DNA from: Dipteris shenzhenensis
Lineage: Eukaryota; Polypodiophyta; Polypodiopsida; Gleicheniales
Strand: one strand, 5' to 3'
DNA length: 64,000 nt
Assembly: GCA_047967505.1 (NCBI GenBank)
Contig: CM106538.1
Positions 34,382 through 46,589 of the stretch are shown piece by piece (position 1 is the stretch's first letter; each line of letters opens with the position of its first letter). Position numbers and translations under genes: made by a program. The notes below the pieces were generated by a model that ran no database searches, had not been told where the DNA came from, and saw only the letters and a program-made list of their open reading frames with translations.

Positions 34382-35230
34382 CTAGTACCTATCATTTATT
34401 GTAGGCTTTTCTGAATCTTTTGTAAGTTTCAAACTTTGTTCCATGGGAGTGGCTGCAATCTTGAAATCTACCATATGAAGCTTCTTCAGGAGAATGTCAA
34501 CATACTTGAGCTGACTCATGAAGGTGCTATCTGAATCTCTCATAAACTCAATACCAAGAAAATAGTGCATAAGTCCAAGATCTTTCATGCCCTTGCTTCC
34601 TATCACAATCAAATCATCTACGTACAAAAGTGCAATAGTAATGTCTTCCCCTTGAACTTTGTAGTAGAGAGTATGATCTGCATTGGACTTCATGTACCCC
34701 AGATTTGCAAAATACTTGTCAATTCTGCTTTTCCAACTTTTGGGTGCTTGCTTTAAGCTGTAGAGTCTTTTCTTAAGATGAGAAACCTTATTCTCCTTTC
34801 CTGGTTCAACATAACCTGTTGGTTGTTGCATATAGACTTCCTTGTCTAGGTAACCATTGAGAAATTCATTCTTGACATTGAGCTGATACACATTCCATCC
34901 GCTAAGTGTCGCTAGTGATATCAAGAATCATATGGAATCCATATTTGCTACTGGAGCATAAGTCTCATCATAGTCCTAACCATATTGCTGTGCAAATCCT
35001 TTTGCAACTAGTGTGGCATTGTATCTTTGAACACAACCATCTGGATTGTACTTCACTTTGTATATCCATTTGTTTGCTATGACCTTCTTTCCTGGTGGAA
35101 GGTCGCATAATTCCCAAGTATTATTCTTGTACAAAGCATCCATTTCTTCATTCATAACAGTTTGCCATTTTGGCTTGTCTACTACAATTTTGAAGTATAC
35201 TGGCTCTTCTGTAGCCATGATGTTAGTCAT
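34382..35230 (-). pseudogene. Copia-2 reverse transcriptase
   Basis: Two frames (35230-34976 and 34924-34382) cover the RT. The first has WQTVMNEEMDALYKNNTWEL, GKKVIANKWIYKVKYNPDG and LVAKGFAQQYG. The second has NEFLNGYLDKEVYMQQP, LKKRLYSLKQAPKSW and ALLYVDDLIV, so the Y-V-D-D active site is intact. A stop or frameshift between 34924 and 34976 removes part of the fingers and palm. It is an inactive remnant with a recognisable catalytic box. Confidence 0.9.
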
Positions 35231-35499
35231 AAGAGCATGGTTGGTGGTTTTGACCTAAATTGCTTTGCCTTTCTAAGCTTATGTCAATCTGGCTAGTGGT
35301 TTGCTTTCCCTAGTAGACTGTTTGAGTTGCTGTGGCCCTGCTTGGATGTTTTTGGCAATTCTTGCTCTTCTTTATCAACCATTTCTGGAGATGACTGTGA
35401 AATCAGTGTGTCTATCTCTAATGTGTTTGAGGTTTTCTATTCTGATTCCTCATTAAACATTACATATATGGAGATAATGACCTTGCGGTTGATGGGATC

Positions 35500-37500
35500 A
35501 TACAACTTGTATGCTTTTCTTTCTTCACTATAGTCAACCATGATGCATTTGCATGACTTCGCATCTAATTTTTTGCGATGATCATCATGTATGTGGACAT
35601 ATGCTATGCAAAAAATATGCGGAGATGCCCAATGTGTGGCTTATGTCCAATGAATGCTTCATAACGTGTCATTCCTTGAATTGGTTCGATCGAAAGCTGA
35701 TTAAGCAAATAGTTTATAGTGGCTATTGCTTCTTCCCAATACTGATTTGGAAGATGCTTCTCACTAAGCATTGCTCTAGCACTATCTTCTAAAGTCCCAT
35801 TCTTCCTTTCAGCTCTTGCATTTTACTGAAGAGTATCTGCACATGTGAATTGTCTTCGAATGCCATGACTTCTGCAAAAGTTCATGAATGTTGAAGACAT
35901 GTAATCACCTACTCTATCTGATCTCATGACTTTGATCTTTTTGCCTATTTGGTTTTCTACAATGGCTTTGAATTCTTGAATGTTGGAAAACACTTCAAAA
36001 TTCTCTTTTAGAAACTAGACCCAACAATGTCTGCTATAGTCATTGATGAAAGTCAAGTTGTAAAGTGAACCATTAATGCTGTGGATCTGGGCATAACCCC
36101 ATACATCTGTATGTATCAAATCAAGAATAGCTTGTGCTCAAGAGGTGCTTCTACCAAAGTTGGTTCACTTTTGTTTGCTGAAGTAGCATGCTTCGCAAAT
36201 TTTCCAGAAACTATAGCTTAGGAATCCCGAGGGAATCCCAATTGCCATATTCCTAATGATTTGTCATGTGAGATGATGCACCATTGTCGATGTACCAAGG
36301 ATACTCTTCTGCTTGGTTGACTTGATAACTTTAATCCTCTTTTGGATTGCAATTAGTGTCTAGGTAACTATATCAATTTGCTACATTTCCTCGTTTGCAA
36401 GAAATATATTCCCATGTTCATTTGCAAAATGACTGTGACTAGAATGTCCACCATGATGATTTCCTCTTCCACGAAAATTCCCCCGATTACTACTGGATTG
36501 ACCGCCTTGGTCGTACTACTTCTTGTGAAAATCTCTTTCATAGTGTCCAAACCTATGACAATAGTTGCACTAAATGTTTGAGACATTGGTGGATGCATTC
36601 CCATAGTGTCCTTGGAATCTTCCTCGGTTGGAATGATTTCCTCTTTTTTTGATTCTGATGTTGCTGAGGATGATGATGATGCTGATGCTGACTTTACTGA
36701 TGATGACTCTGAACATGCTAATGATGACCACTCCTCTAGAATGATCTACCTCTACCTTTGCCACTGCCTCTACTTCTATTTGAAGCTATGAATGCTTGAT
36801 CATTAGAATGACCTTTGTGTGCATGAATGGCCTGAGTCCTGAGTTCTTCACCAAGTAGGACTGACTGAAGTTATTCCAGTGTTAAAATTTGCAATTGGAT
36901 GGCAATACTCTAGACTAGATTCTTGTATCCCTCTCCTAGTCCATTCAGGATGACTTGAACCATTTCTGCTAGATTTAGAGTCTCTTATGCTGCTACAAGT
37001 TGATTGTTGTAGTCTTTGATCCTGAGTATGTAAGCATGACTGGTTTCGCTGATGTTGCAAAAACTCTGGATGATTTGGTTTCTCAGTGTGAGAATCCTAG
37101 AAGTGCTCTTAGACTCGTAGAGAGCTGCGAACATATCCCACGCTTCTTTGGATGTCTTGATGGTGTTGAGTTGTCCTAGCATGACATCTTGCACATTCTT
37201 CTTGATCAAATGATATGCATACTTATCTTTCTTATCCCATTCTGCTTGAGGTCGGGCAATGGTAGGATCTGCTATAGGTGTGGAAACCGTTAGTGTAGCT
37301 GGAGATCTCACTGTGGATCCCATTGCTGGTGCGATGATAATAGGTGGAGTAGAGCTACTATTGGCTAGATCGTCCAATGGTCTAGGTGTAGATCCATTGA
37401 CATACCCCCATTTTTCCTGAAGTACAAGAATGGTCTCAATTCGATATTTCAATGTGCCATGATTGGAGTTGTCTAGTTTAGCAGATGCCTCTAGATTGAG
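35500..37500 (-). pseudogene. Copia-2 Gag, protease and integrase remnants
   Basis: 37452-36985 is Gag (ETILVLQEKWGYV, KDKYAYHLIKKNVQDVMLGQ, AWDMFAALYESKSTSRILTL), continued in other frames to a CCHC knuckle (C-x2-C-x4-H, about 36545-36575) after a low-complexity His/Gln stretch. Protease and integrase lie in 36300-35500 across several frames with stops. The Gag matches that of the element at 45.4-46.5 kb, which puts both in one family. Confidence 0.75.
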
Positions 37501-37519
37501 GTTGCTAGTTGTAGAGATG

Positions 37520-40071
37520 GTGCAAGGAATGTACTCAAATTGTCATGAAATGAATCAACTACAAAACACTGACTGTGGCAAGTGAAATCTGGACTGTCGG
37601 CGGTGAAGGTAGAACTGCAATATATATAATCCAATCTAAATTACAAGGCTTGTATTAAATGATGTCGGGAATAGCCAAGAGGCTTTAAAGGCTTGAAATA
37701 AAGTGCATAATGCCAGAAAATAGCCAAATAGGCTTTACAATGATGGCATGTGTGTGTGAAATCAAATCATGTGCTATCTGCCCACTAAACAATCAGCAAT
37801 GCCTCTGAACACTCTAAAGTCTACTCACTCAACTAATGAACGTCAGGTTTCAAGTAATGTGATGATGTGAAACCGTATGTGAGCGTAGGGACTGACTTCG
37901 AGTAGGAACTAGTCGAAAATTTTGGGCATGGCTTAGATTGGCAACTTGGGGAAATTCAAAGCATCCCCTCTATGGAGATCTAGTCTACTCTGATCTAGAT
38001 CTATACCAACCATTGATTGAAGAAAGAATAGCAAATAATTTCTTTTCTTTGGTTCTTTTTATGTGCTGGGTCAGATGCATCAATGTAGAGGCTGATGTAT
38101 AGTGAGGCCCAAAAGTTAGTGATACTTGCGCCAAAATGTGTGTGTGATGTAATGGGCGTATAGAGCACAAAGAATTGATCGTTTCACCTTTTTGTAGCAC
38201 CCTTAAATTTCTCCTAGATCAAGAGATACGGCTTGATCTACGTGGAGGGGCAAAAAAGAGTGAAAATGCACATTGACGATGTGGCACTGTGAGTCACATG
38301 CAGTGATGATGTGGCATTGTCAGGCCTAGCAAGAGGTGTGCCAATGGAGCACTGTCATGAGGTGGCAATTGTGTGTCACGTGAAGTGCCTATGGAGTACT
38401 GTGTGTGCCTACGAGGGGGCAATGCCATGTGGCAATGATGATGTGGTAATGCTAGCTAGGCACTAATGACTCAGCTTTGACTAGTCAGCTACTAACATGG
38501 CTACTGACTCATGCTGACATGGCATGATGATGGGGCTTCTAGGTGGATTGCTAAATGGTGACGTGGCTGCTAGGTGGATTGTTGACATGGTTACCAAGTG
38601 GATTGCTGACGTGGCCAAGTGATGACATGGCACACGAGGGGCCATATGATGATGTGGCATAATAAGGTGCCACATGGCACTTTGGTGACCAAGGGTGTGA
38701 CCTTCACCTTTAGGATAAGGTTGGGTGGCTTTTGTGCCATGTGTCAAGCTAGCTAGCCACTAGAATCTTTTGAGATTCCATAGAATCTCTTGTAAGATTT
38801 TGTTTATGGAGGCGATGTACATTGAGAGGAAGCCATGTGCTATGTAGAAGCAATGCACTGTAGAGCCTTAAGTAGAGCTTTCAAAGTTCGATGGAGGTCA
38901 CAAAGTTCAATGGTCGGCACGCACTTTGCTTTGCATGTGGTACGGCGTTGTTGGAGGTTGCTCAGTCAGTGGAGCTTTGGGCTGTTTGGAGTTTGGTTGT
39001 TTGGCATTGTAGTTTGTAGCAAGTGTGGAGGTCGATCATTGTAGAGAAGAGGCTAGTGCCGGAGAGATTCCAAGGAGGTTACAGATCTATGGATTGGTGT
39101 AGGAGGTGTAGCTCCACAGAAGGAGAATGTGAGTGTGTAGGAGAGTAGTCACTGTTGGAGAGGCCGATCGGGTAGAGCTTGGCTCGTTGGAGAGGCAGGC
39201 ACTAGTGCCATAGGTCATTTGAGGAGCTAGGAGATTGGGTATCCCATTGAGGCTGTTTGCTTGTGAAGAGTCACCACTATGAAGCTATCCTTACTGTTGA
39301 GATGAGCCCGTTGTTGGCATTGTCCTTGGAGATCTGTTGGCCTTGGAGGCTTTTGTTGGCAGTGGCTTGTAGCCTGGTTGGCTGGCTAGATGGCATTGTA
39401 GAGGCTACCGATGCTTAGAGCCTGGATGTTTTGTTGTAGGCTGCATGGAGTGAGAGCCTGGCTTGTGTGGCTTGGAGGTAGCATAGAGCTTGATCACGGA
39501 GCTATCGTTGGAGTAGCCCGTGGATGATGTAGTGTAACCTGTCGGTCTTGGTTGGTGTTGCAGTTTGGATGGTAGAAGGCTGAAGCCTCCTTGCTTGAGT
39601 TAAGGCTGGAGAGGTCATTCTAGACTATCTTCTTGATGTCGCTTGAGGATGAGCCTCCTTGTGTGGCTAGTGCTAGCTGTAGGAAGTTACAAGAGCTACA
39701 TTTCTGCTTGCTTGTTGAAGCTATTTGGCTTGTTGAAGCTTGGTGCTTGCGGAGCACTCAGACAGAATAGAGTAGAGTAGGGACTCTATCTCACTCTCAA
39801 TACTAACAGATATCTTTGAGCTGAAAGATTTTAACTCTTGCAATGAAACTCTTTTAAAAAACTCTCAATGAAACCTCTTAATGGAAATCCTCTCTCACTC
39901 AAAAAGAAGAATCTCAAAAAGAATAAATTGAAATCCTCATAAGTTCTCTTTCAATCAAATGGACAAAAATCTCTTTCATCAACAAAATGAAAGGATGCTC
40001 ACTCAATCAGTCTCAATCTCTCGATCAATCTCTATCTCACTCTCTAGGGTCGCAATGCCTTAGCAAAACCA
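37520..40071 (-). other. Long non-coding leader of copia-2
   Basis: About 2.5 kb separates the 5' LTR from Gag, far more than in most copia elements. The part at 38270-38700 is a degenerate array of (plus strand) GATGATGTGGCA and GGTGGATTGCTGACGTGG-like units. No open frame suggests an extra protein. The related leader at 43.85-45.4 kb has the same GCCACATCA-type motif on its sense strand. Confidence 0.6.
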
Positions 40072-40299
40072 TGATAAAATATGAAGAGGGGAGAGGAGAA
40101 GAGTGGAGATGAGAAGAGAGGGAATAGCTAGAGCACACCACAAATGACTAACTGTACACTAGATTTAGTTGAAAATGTAGAATATATACAAACCCATTTA
40201 GAGTTAGGGTTAGGGAATCTAACCCTTTCCTTTAAAGCACTCTATTGGGTCAGTACTATGCACATATCATCACATGATGTTGAGCATGATCTCTCAACA
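40072..40299 (-). repeat. 5' LTR of copia-2 (228 bp)
   Basis: This is the same sequence as the LTR at 33351 but lacks one copy of the 29-bp U3 duplication. A primer-binding site beginning TGGTTTTGCTAAGG follows it on the minus strand and matches initiator tRNA-Met only at TGGT, so it has decayed or uses another primer. Confidence 0.9.
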
Positions 40300-40304
40300 C
40301 AACT

Positions 40305-43300
40305 ATCTTATTAGCCTCTCTATAGTAAGCATCTCTCATCTCTTTAGGCCAGTCTGATGTACAATGGCAGACCTCTTCACACACTTGGATTACACATTGC
40401 GTGCTTGACTCTGCTGAATTGTATGCCCATAGTAACTCCTTTCACTGGGGGTCCTCTTCATCCTAGTCTTTGCACTTTATACATCTTCATGACTCTATCA
40501 TGTCCTGCCAAAAGAGATCTCCATCATGAGATGACAAGTACCTTAAAGGAGTAGGAAAAACAATAGTGAGCGAAATTAATATTCACCATCTAGACTACCA
40601 ACTCCAAGTAATACACCCATCACTGAAGCATGTCCTTCTTATTTTCCTCCTTCTCTGGGTTTGTTTCTACGAGGATGTCATCCACAACATCATTCTCAGA
40701 TAGAACAAAAGCATTCTAAATTTATTTGGGTATACCATATATTTGTAGTAGGTGGATCGGTGTACAGAGTTTGGATCCATGTACAGAGTTTTAGGGCTAG
40801 ATTTCATAATGGACTCTTAGTTATGTCTGCACTACTCTTAAATAGGGAGAGAATTCATTGAGCCCGACCTTCTCAATCTTCAGTCTCATGTTAGTTTGGT
40901 AATCGAAATCTTTGAGTTCATTGACCAACCTTCTCATTCTTCAATCCCATGTTAGCTGTCTAATCAAAATCTTTCATCTCAAATTAGTTGTCTAATCAAA
41001 ATCTTTCATCTCACATTAGTTGACTAATCAAAATCTTTTGTCTCACATTACTTGTCAAATCAAAATCTTTCACCTCACATTATGGTCCTTGAATTGGATC
41101 AAAGGACACTATCTAGTCACATAGCTAAGAAAACATTGCCCAAGTAAACATTGGAGAAGATTAACAACTCAATAGATTACACACAGATTACATAGATTAC
41201 ATCTCAAAGACCACTTTCCTTGAGATAACATCTCAAAGATTACATAGATTACATAGAATACATCTCAATAGATTACATCTCAAAGACCCCTTTCCTTCAG
41301 ATTACATCTCAAGGACTCATTGTTGAGCTCCTTGATGCAGGCTCGGCCCTCCTTGCTCCTTTCCAGAATGAGGCCGATTCCTTCCTTTAGGGGCCCGATT
41401 TCTCCCTTCATGCGGCTTCCTCTTTTCTTGATTTGATCTTCCTCATTGTTGTAGGCTCGGCTCTTCTTTCTCCTTTCCTGAAGGGGGCTGATTCCTCCCT
41501 TCAGGCTCCTTTTCCTTGCGGTCAGGCTCAGTCTTGGCCTTCTTTAGTTTGAGCTCTGTGTCTTTTGTATCTTTTGCCCAAATGGCGAATTGAGCTGCAA
41601 CATCTCCTTTCTCGTCATACATAGCTATAGTAGGCAAGCACATTTGATCTATCCATGACTTGGGCAATGGCAAATGGCATTCTCTACATAGTGATTTTGT
41701 ATGCACAAACACCCCAAAGCAAAAAACGTGCATAGGGTGGTAGCACGCAGACCATCAGATATAGCAGCCATCTATGATGGGGGTGTGGTAGACCATGCAT
41801 TTTGGATCCTACTGCATAGCAAAATAGGCATGCGATTTAACTATTTTGGCCATCAATACCACAGTCTTGCTCTAGATATACATGATGAAGTTGCTTCTTG
41901 ATTCCTTTTTCCCTCATCCTAAGTCTACGGATGTTCTCCTTCATCTCCTTCACTTTTTGCTCACTCTATGCAATAGCTTCATCTAAATCCCTCAGCATCT
42001 ATTGACACTATTTAAATTGCTCGAAAAAATTTTGAATCATGGGCTATTTCCAAAACTTCCACTCTAGTTTGGAAATCTCTCAGGATGACGGACTGCTTTT
42101 CATAACTCTCGAAAGCCACAACAAGCTCCCGATCGTAATCTTCTTGCAAGGTCTTGTAGCTTACTCTTTGGACTTCCAACAATGTTTCTTAAAAAACCAA
42201 CCGTCATCGTGTCTGCTACAAATTTCTCCATCGAGGCTATTGCAACTTGCTCCACCACGGTGCTACTCTTTGCATCTTCTTGGCCTAGAGAGCTGCCTCA
42301 TTGTCTTCTCTACCATGGCTACTCTCTGCCCCATCCTTCCTAGCCTTGAAGCTCTCTCACAATTCCTGCATCACCTTTTTGGTTTCTGCATTCTTCGTTT
42401 TCAACTCCTCCATCATTTGGTCTTTTTCAATGTTCAATGTGTTCTGCATGTTGCAGAGCTATTTGTAAAGACCCTCCTTTTTGGCTCTCTGATCTTCAAG
42501 ATCCTTTCACAATTTTTCTAGATCCTTGTCCACCATGTCTTTGTCACTTCTCACTTCTTTGAGCCTATCTAGAAGCTCCTTCATGTTCTTCTCTGCTTCT
42601 TTTCTTCTATCCTTTCCATGTCGACCATTTTTGTAGCAACCTCAACTTGCTCTTGTGCTTGCAAGGCCCTCTCTTATGCCTCCTCTACCTTGGCTTCTGC
42701 ACCTTCCCTGAGACTTATCTCAAGTTGCCCTACCTTTGTTGCATCGGTGGCTTTCTCTTGTAGAAAAGTCACCTTATGAGACATCTGCTTATCGTATTGC
42801 TCAAAAATCTCTTTGAGGGTAGATGCCATCAAGTGCATTGCAACTCTAGTGGACTGAGATGACAATTGGGATCTGCCATCCACACAATTCTTCAGGTTGG
42901 TTAACATGCTCTTGGAGATCACCCTTGAGAAAGATACATCTCGTCCTTTCAGTTGCTCTACTGCTACTTGGAGGTTCCTCTCATATCAGGAAAGAAGTGA
43001 ATGGTCTTCTTCAACACATCTTGGAGGTCTGTTGGCAAGCTCGAAATCTTGACTCCACTATCTTTACTAATCTAATTATTGGGGTATTCATCTAGAATAT
43101 AATGTCTCTTCCACTACTTCTCAAAAAAGTGTGCTTACAAACTGCCTCTAGAAATTCCTAGAGCATTTTCAATCACGCTTTCATTGATAGTAAACTTCTA
43201 ACTTTGATGAACTAGTTGCCCCTCCTTCACGTTCTCCTCCTATACCAACCTCGTGAAGTTTTGGAGAGCATCTAAATTAAGCTTTTGAAGAGCAAGACAG

Positions 43301-43443
43301 GAGCTCCCATATGTCACGACTTCAAGATTAGGGGAGGAGGGGATTTTGCATTGTGCTGAAGAGAGGGAGGAAAGATTGTGTGAGGAGAGCTCCTGGACTA
43401 TGTAGGGTCCATTACAAGAGGGGATAGAAGCTATAGGAAGAGT
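40305..43443 (-). pseudogene. Unrecognised sequence with coiled-coil ORF debris
   Basis: Between two copia elements, minus-strand frames at 42922-42674 and 41733-41443 are rich in Glu, Lys, Ala and Gln with heptad-like spacing (KATDATKVGQLEISLREGAE; DTELKLKKAKTEPDRKEKE). The frames between them continue the pattern through stops and shifts, so this looks like one dead coiled-coil protein of at least 400 residues. A Cys/His-containing piece (FCFGVFVHTKSLCRECHLPL) lies near the C-terminal end. I cannot name it. A transposon-associated ORF is possible. The part at 40305-40880 shows nothing recognisable. Confidence 0.35.
40885..41310 (+). repeat. Two adjacent short tandem arrays
   Basis: 40885-41085 holds about five copies of a roughly 32-bp unit with TAATCAAAATCTTTCATCTC. 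41170-41310 holds about five copies of an AGATTACATCTCAAAGACC-like unit. Both are too diverged to be recent, and they are not CRISPR-like because the unit sequences run on without unique spacers. Confidence 0.75.
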
Positions 43444-43593
43444 GCAAGGGAGATAGAAATGGTCGAGAGGGGTAGAAGATGAAATAGTGAAGGAAATGGA
43501 ATAGTGGAGGCTTGAGTTTGCAGTCCGATTGCAAGGGAGAAAGAAATGGTCGAGAGGGGTAGAAGATGAAACAGTGAAGGAAATGGAATAGTG
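43444..43593 (+). repeat. 63-bp duplication next to a copia LTR
   Basis: Two near-identical 63-bp copies (43444-43506 and 43531-43593; GCAAGGGAGAxAGAAATGG...) are separated by 24 bp. The second ends exactly at the LTR boundary. Confidence 0.85.
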
Positions 43594-43850
43594 TGTTGAG
43601 AGTTCACGCTCGACATCATGTGATCACATGTGCATAGCACCATTATGTGATCATATGTGCATAGCGCTAACCTTATAGAGTACTATAAAGGAAAGGGTTA
43701 GATCCCCTAACCCTAACCCTAAATGGGTTTGTATATATTCTATCTTTTTAACTAAATCTAGTGTACAATTATTAATTTGTGGTGTGCGCTGTAGGTGTGC
43801 CCTCTCTCCTCATCTCCACTCTTCTCCTCTCCCCTCTTTATATTCTGTCA
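43594..43850 (+). repeat. 5' LTR of copia-3 (257 bp)
   Basis: Begins TGTTGAGAGTTCACG and ends TATTCTGTCA. It carries two palindromic GTGATCA units in U3 and the CCCTAACCCTAACCC motif at about 43701-43716. Confidence 0.92.
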
Positions 43851-45429
43851 TGGTAGCAAAGCCCCCTTGCCTTTGGCTGAGGCATTGAGATCCTTGTGAG
43901 AAAGATTGTGAGATTGAGAGTTCTCGAGTGTTCTTTCACTTCCGTTGAGTGATAGAGAAATTTCCATCCATTTGAGAGGAATTTCTATCCATGAGAGATT
44001 GAGAGATTTCCATTAATATTTCCAGACTTCTTGAGTGTTTTCTTTGATTTCTTTGACAGAATTTCGGTTGAGAGAGAGAGAGATAGATAAGACTTTAACT
44101 AAGAGTCTTCTTGTGCCTGAGAGAACTTAGGGAAAGATATAATTAAGAGAAAGAGAGAAAGGTGATGAGCTAAGGGCCTCTTGGGTCCTTCTGCAACAAG
44201 CAACGACTCTTCTTCAAAGAGCTCTACTCTAAATATCTTCTCCAAAGCAACGACGCTACTCCAAAGCAGAGAAGCACCTCGTAGAATGCTTTGGGAGTGG
44301 ACTGCTCTACCTAAAGCTACACATTGATCAAAGCATTTCCAGTGACCTCTTTAACAAAGGCGGCTAGGCAATACTCTTAAGAGCTTAACCTGTGACTAGC
44401 GAGTGCTACTCCATGGGTGGTAGCTCCAACGAGCATGCACATAGCAAACTACAACAACTCACACCCTCAACATCAATGAGCTAGCAGCGGCTCCAAACCA
44501 TCTATGCATCAGTCTCCAAATGGTGTCTCTAATGACAATGCTCATCATAGGCCAGCCTCTCTAGCAGCTTCTACAATCAAGCAGCTGCTAAGCCAAGCAA
44601 CTCAAGTCATCAATACCACAGCGGCTCCAACAAGCTATAGTTGTGCATGATCACGAGTCCCAACCAGTGCCACAACTCCTAACCAGCGCCCATCGGCTAT
44701 AGATCCGCCATCTACAGCAAAGCACTCCAATAGCCATTGTGTCGACCTATGCCACCAAGACTCTAGAAAAAGTAGACACAAAGGCTCTCGTGGCTCCTGT
44801 AACAAATGCCTATGCTAGAAAAGACTCTACAATGGGTGTCTTCATCAACTCCAAAGGTGGCGAGTGGTGGATCTCCTACAACCTATGGGCTCCCATGGAC
44901 TCCTTCAACAGGATGCTCCAACAGCAATGCTTCAACGATCCTTTGCCTCCCAAGCCTCACAAGGCCAGCTCCAAAGCAAGGAGGAGCTCCAACAACTATA
45001 GCCTGCCTTGCCTCTCCAAACAAGTAGTGCCAACAGTAGCCTCGCTCCCTTGACACACTTTAGCCCTGCAACAGCGGCTCTAAAGCCCTCCAATCGGCAA
45101 TACCTCCACACATCTCAATGAAAAATCTAACAAGCTTGTGATCGACGACAACTCTCACCCGAACGGTCAACGATGGAGAAGATGATAGAATCTTAAAGAT
45201 TCCATCAGCAACTTAAAAGATTCTGATGAGCTAGCAAGAGACATGTGGCACACCTTGCTCACCTTATCCTCAGGGACACCACTCACCCTAGGAGTGGTCT
45301 ATAAGTTGACACGTGGTAGCTTATCTACCACATCAACATTGTATCTGCCACATCACCACCAACTACAATGTAAGTAGCCTCGTGAGGCTACCATGTCATC
45401 AACTCATCTGATTTTCCATGTCACCTGTG

Positions 45430-46540
45430 CCACGCTCAATCTGGAGGCATCTGCAAGTTAGAAAACTCCAATTACGGTACATGGAAATACCAAATGGAGA
45501 CCATTCTTGTACTTCAGGACAATTGGGAGTATGTTGATGGGTCTACACCTAGACCATTGGACGATCTAGCCACCAGTAGCTCTACTCCATCTATTGTCAC
45601 AACACCAGTAATGGGATCTACAGCTACACAAACAGTTTTTGTACCTACTGTAGCAGATCTTGCCATTACCTGAGCTCAAGTAGAATGGGATAAAAAAGAC
45701 AAGTACACCTATCATTTGATCAAGCAGAATGTGCAAGATGTCATGCTAGGACAACTCAACACAGTCAAGACATCAAAAGAAGCATGGGATATGTTCATAG
45801 CTCTCTATGAGTCCAAGAACACATATAGGATTCTCACACTAAGAAACTAGATTAACCAGAGTTTCCACAGTAGTAGCAAAACCAGTCATGCTTATGTACT
45901 CCGGATACAAGACTACAACAATCAACTCACAGCAGCAACAGGAGAGACTATGGACCCTGCAAAAATGGTTCAAGTAATCCTGAATGGACTAGGAGAGGGA
46001 TATGAGAATCTAGTCCAGAGTATTGCCATCTAATGCAAATTCCGACACTGGAAGAACTTCAGTCAGTCTTACTTGGTGAAGAACTCAGGACTCAAGCTAT
46101 TCAAGCTCAAAAAGGTCATTCTAATGATCAGGCAAGAAGAGGCAGAGGCAAAGGTAGACCATACCAGAGAAGTGGTCATCATCAGAAACAAAATCAAAGT
46201 CAGGATCAACATCAGCATCAGCATCAGCATCATCCTTTGTAGCATCAAAATCAGCAAAGAGGAAATCATTCCAATCAAGGAAGATTTCAAGGATGAGGGA
46301 ATGCATCCATCAATGTGTCAAACATCCAGTGCAACTACTGTCACAAGTTTGGACACTATGAAAGAGATTGCCGCAAGAAGCAGTATGACCAAGGCAGTCA
46401 ATCTAGCAGTAATCAAGGGAATTTCTGAGGTAGAGGAAATCATCGTGGTGGACATCCTAGTCACAGTCATTTTGCAAATGAACATGGGAATATGTTTCTT
46501 GCAAGCGAGGAAATGTAGCAGATTGATACAATGTATCTAG
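45430..46540 (+). pseudogene. Copia-3 Gag
   Basis: The frames contain LENSNYGTWKYQMETILVLQ, KDKYTYHLIKQNVQDVMLGQ and NGLGEGYENLVQS, then a Gln/His-rich stretch (HQHQHQHH, about 46210-46240) and a CCHC zinc knuckle (C-x2-C-x4-H-x4-C, 46330-46371). Stops at about 45672 and 45848 and frame changes near 46030 and 46300 destroy it. Gag forms the particle that encloses element RNA. Confidence 0.85.
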
Positions 46541-46589
46541 ACTCTGATTTCAATCCCAAAGAGCATTATAGCTATCAAGTCGATCAAGT

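Larger units (their letters stand above)
33351..40299 (-). mobile_element. Ty1/copia element, complete ends, decayed interior (copia-2)
   Basis: LTRs at 33351-33607 and 40072-40299 bound 6.9 kb. The 5-bp target duplication CAACT (33346-33350 and 40300-40304) proves a single insertion. Read on the minus strand, the order is LTR, a 2.5-kb leader, Gag, protease, integrase, RT, RNase H and LTR: the copia order. The interior is broken by stops and frameshifts, and the two LTRs differ by a 29-bp indel and many substitutions, so the insertion is old. Confidence 0.92.

Noticed and set aside
40885-41310. Possible CRISPR-like array
   Set aside because: Units are contiguous or irregular without unique spacers of constant length, and the setting is a plant genome.
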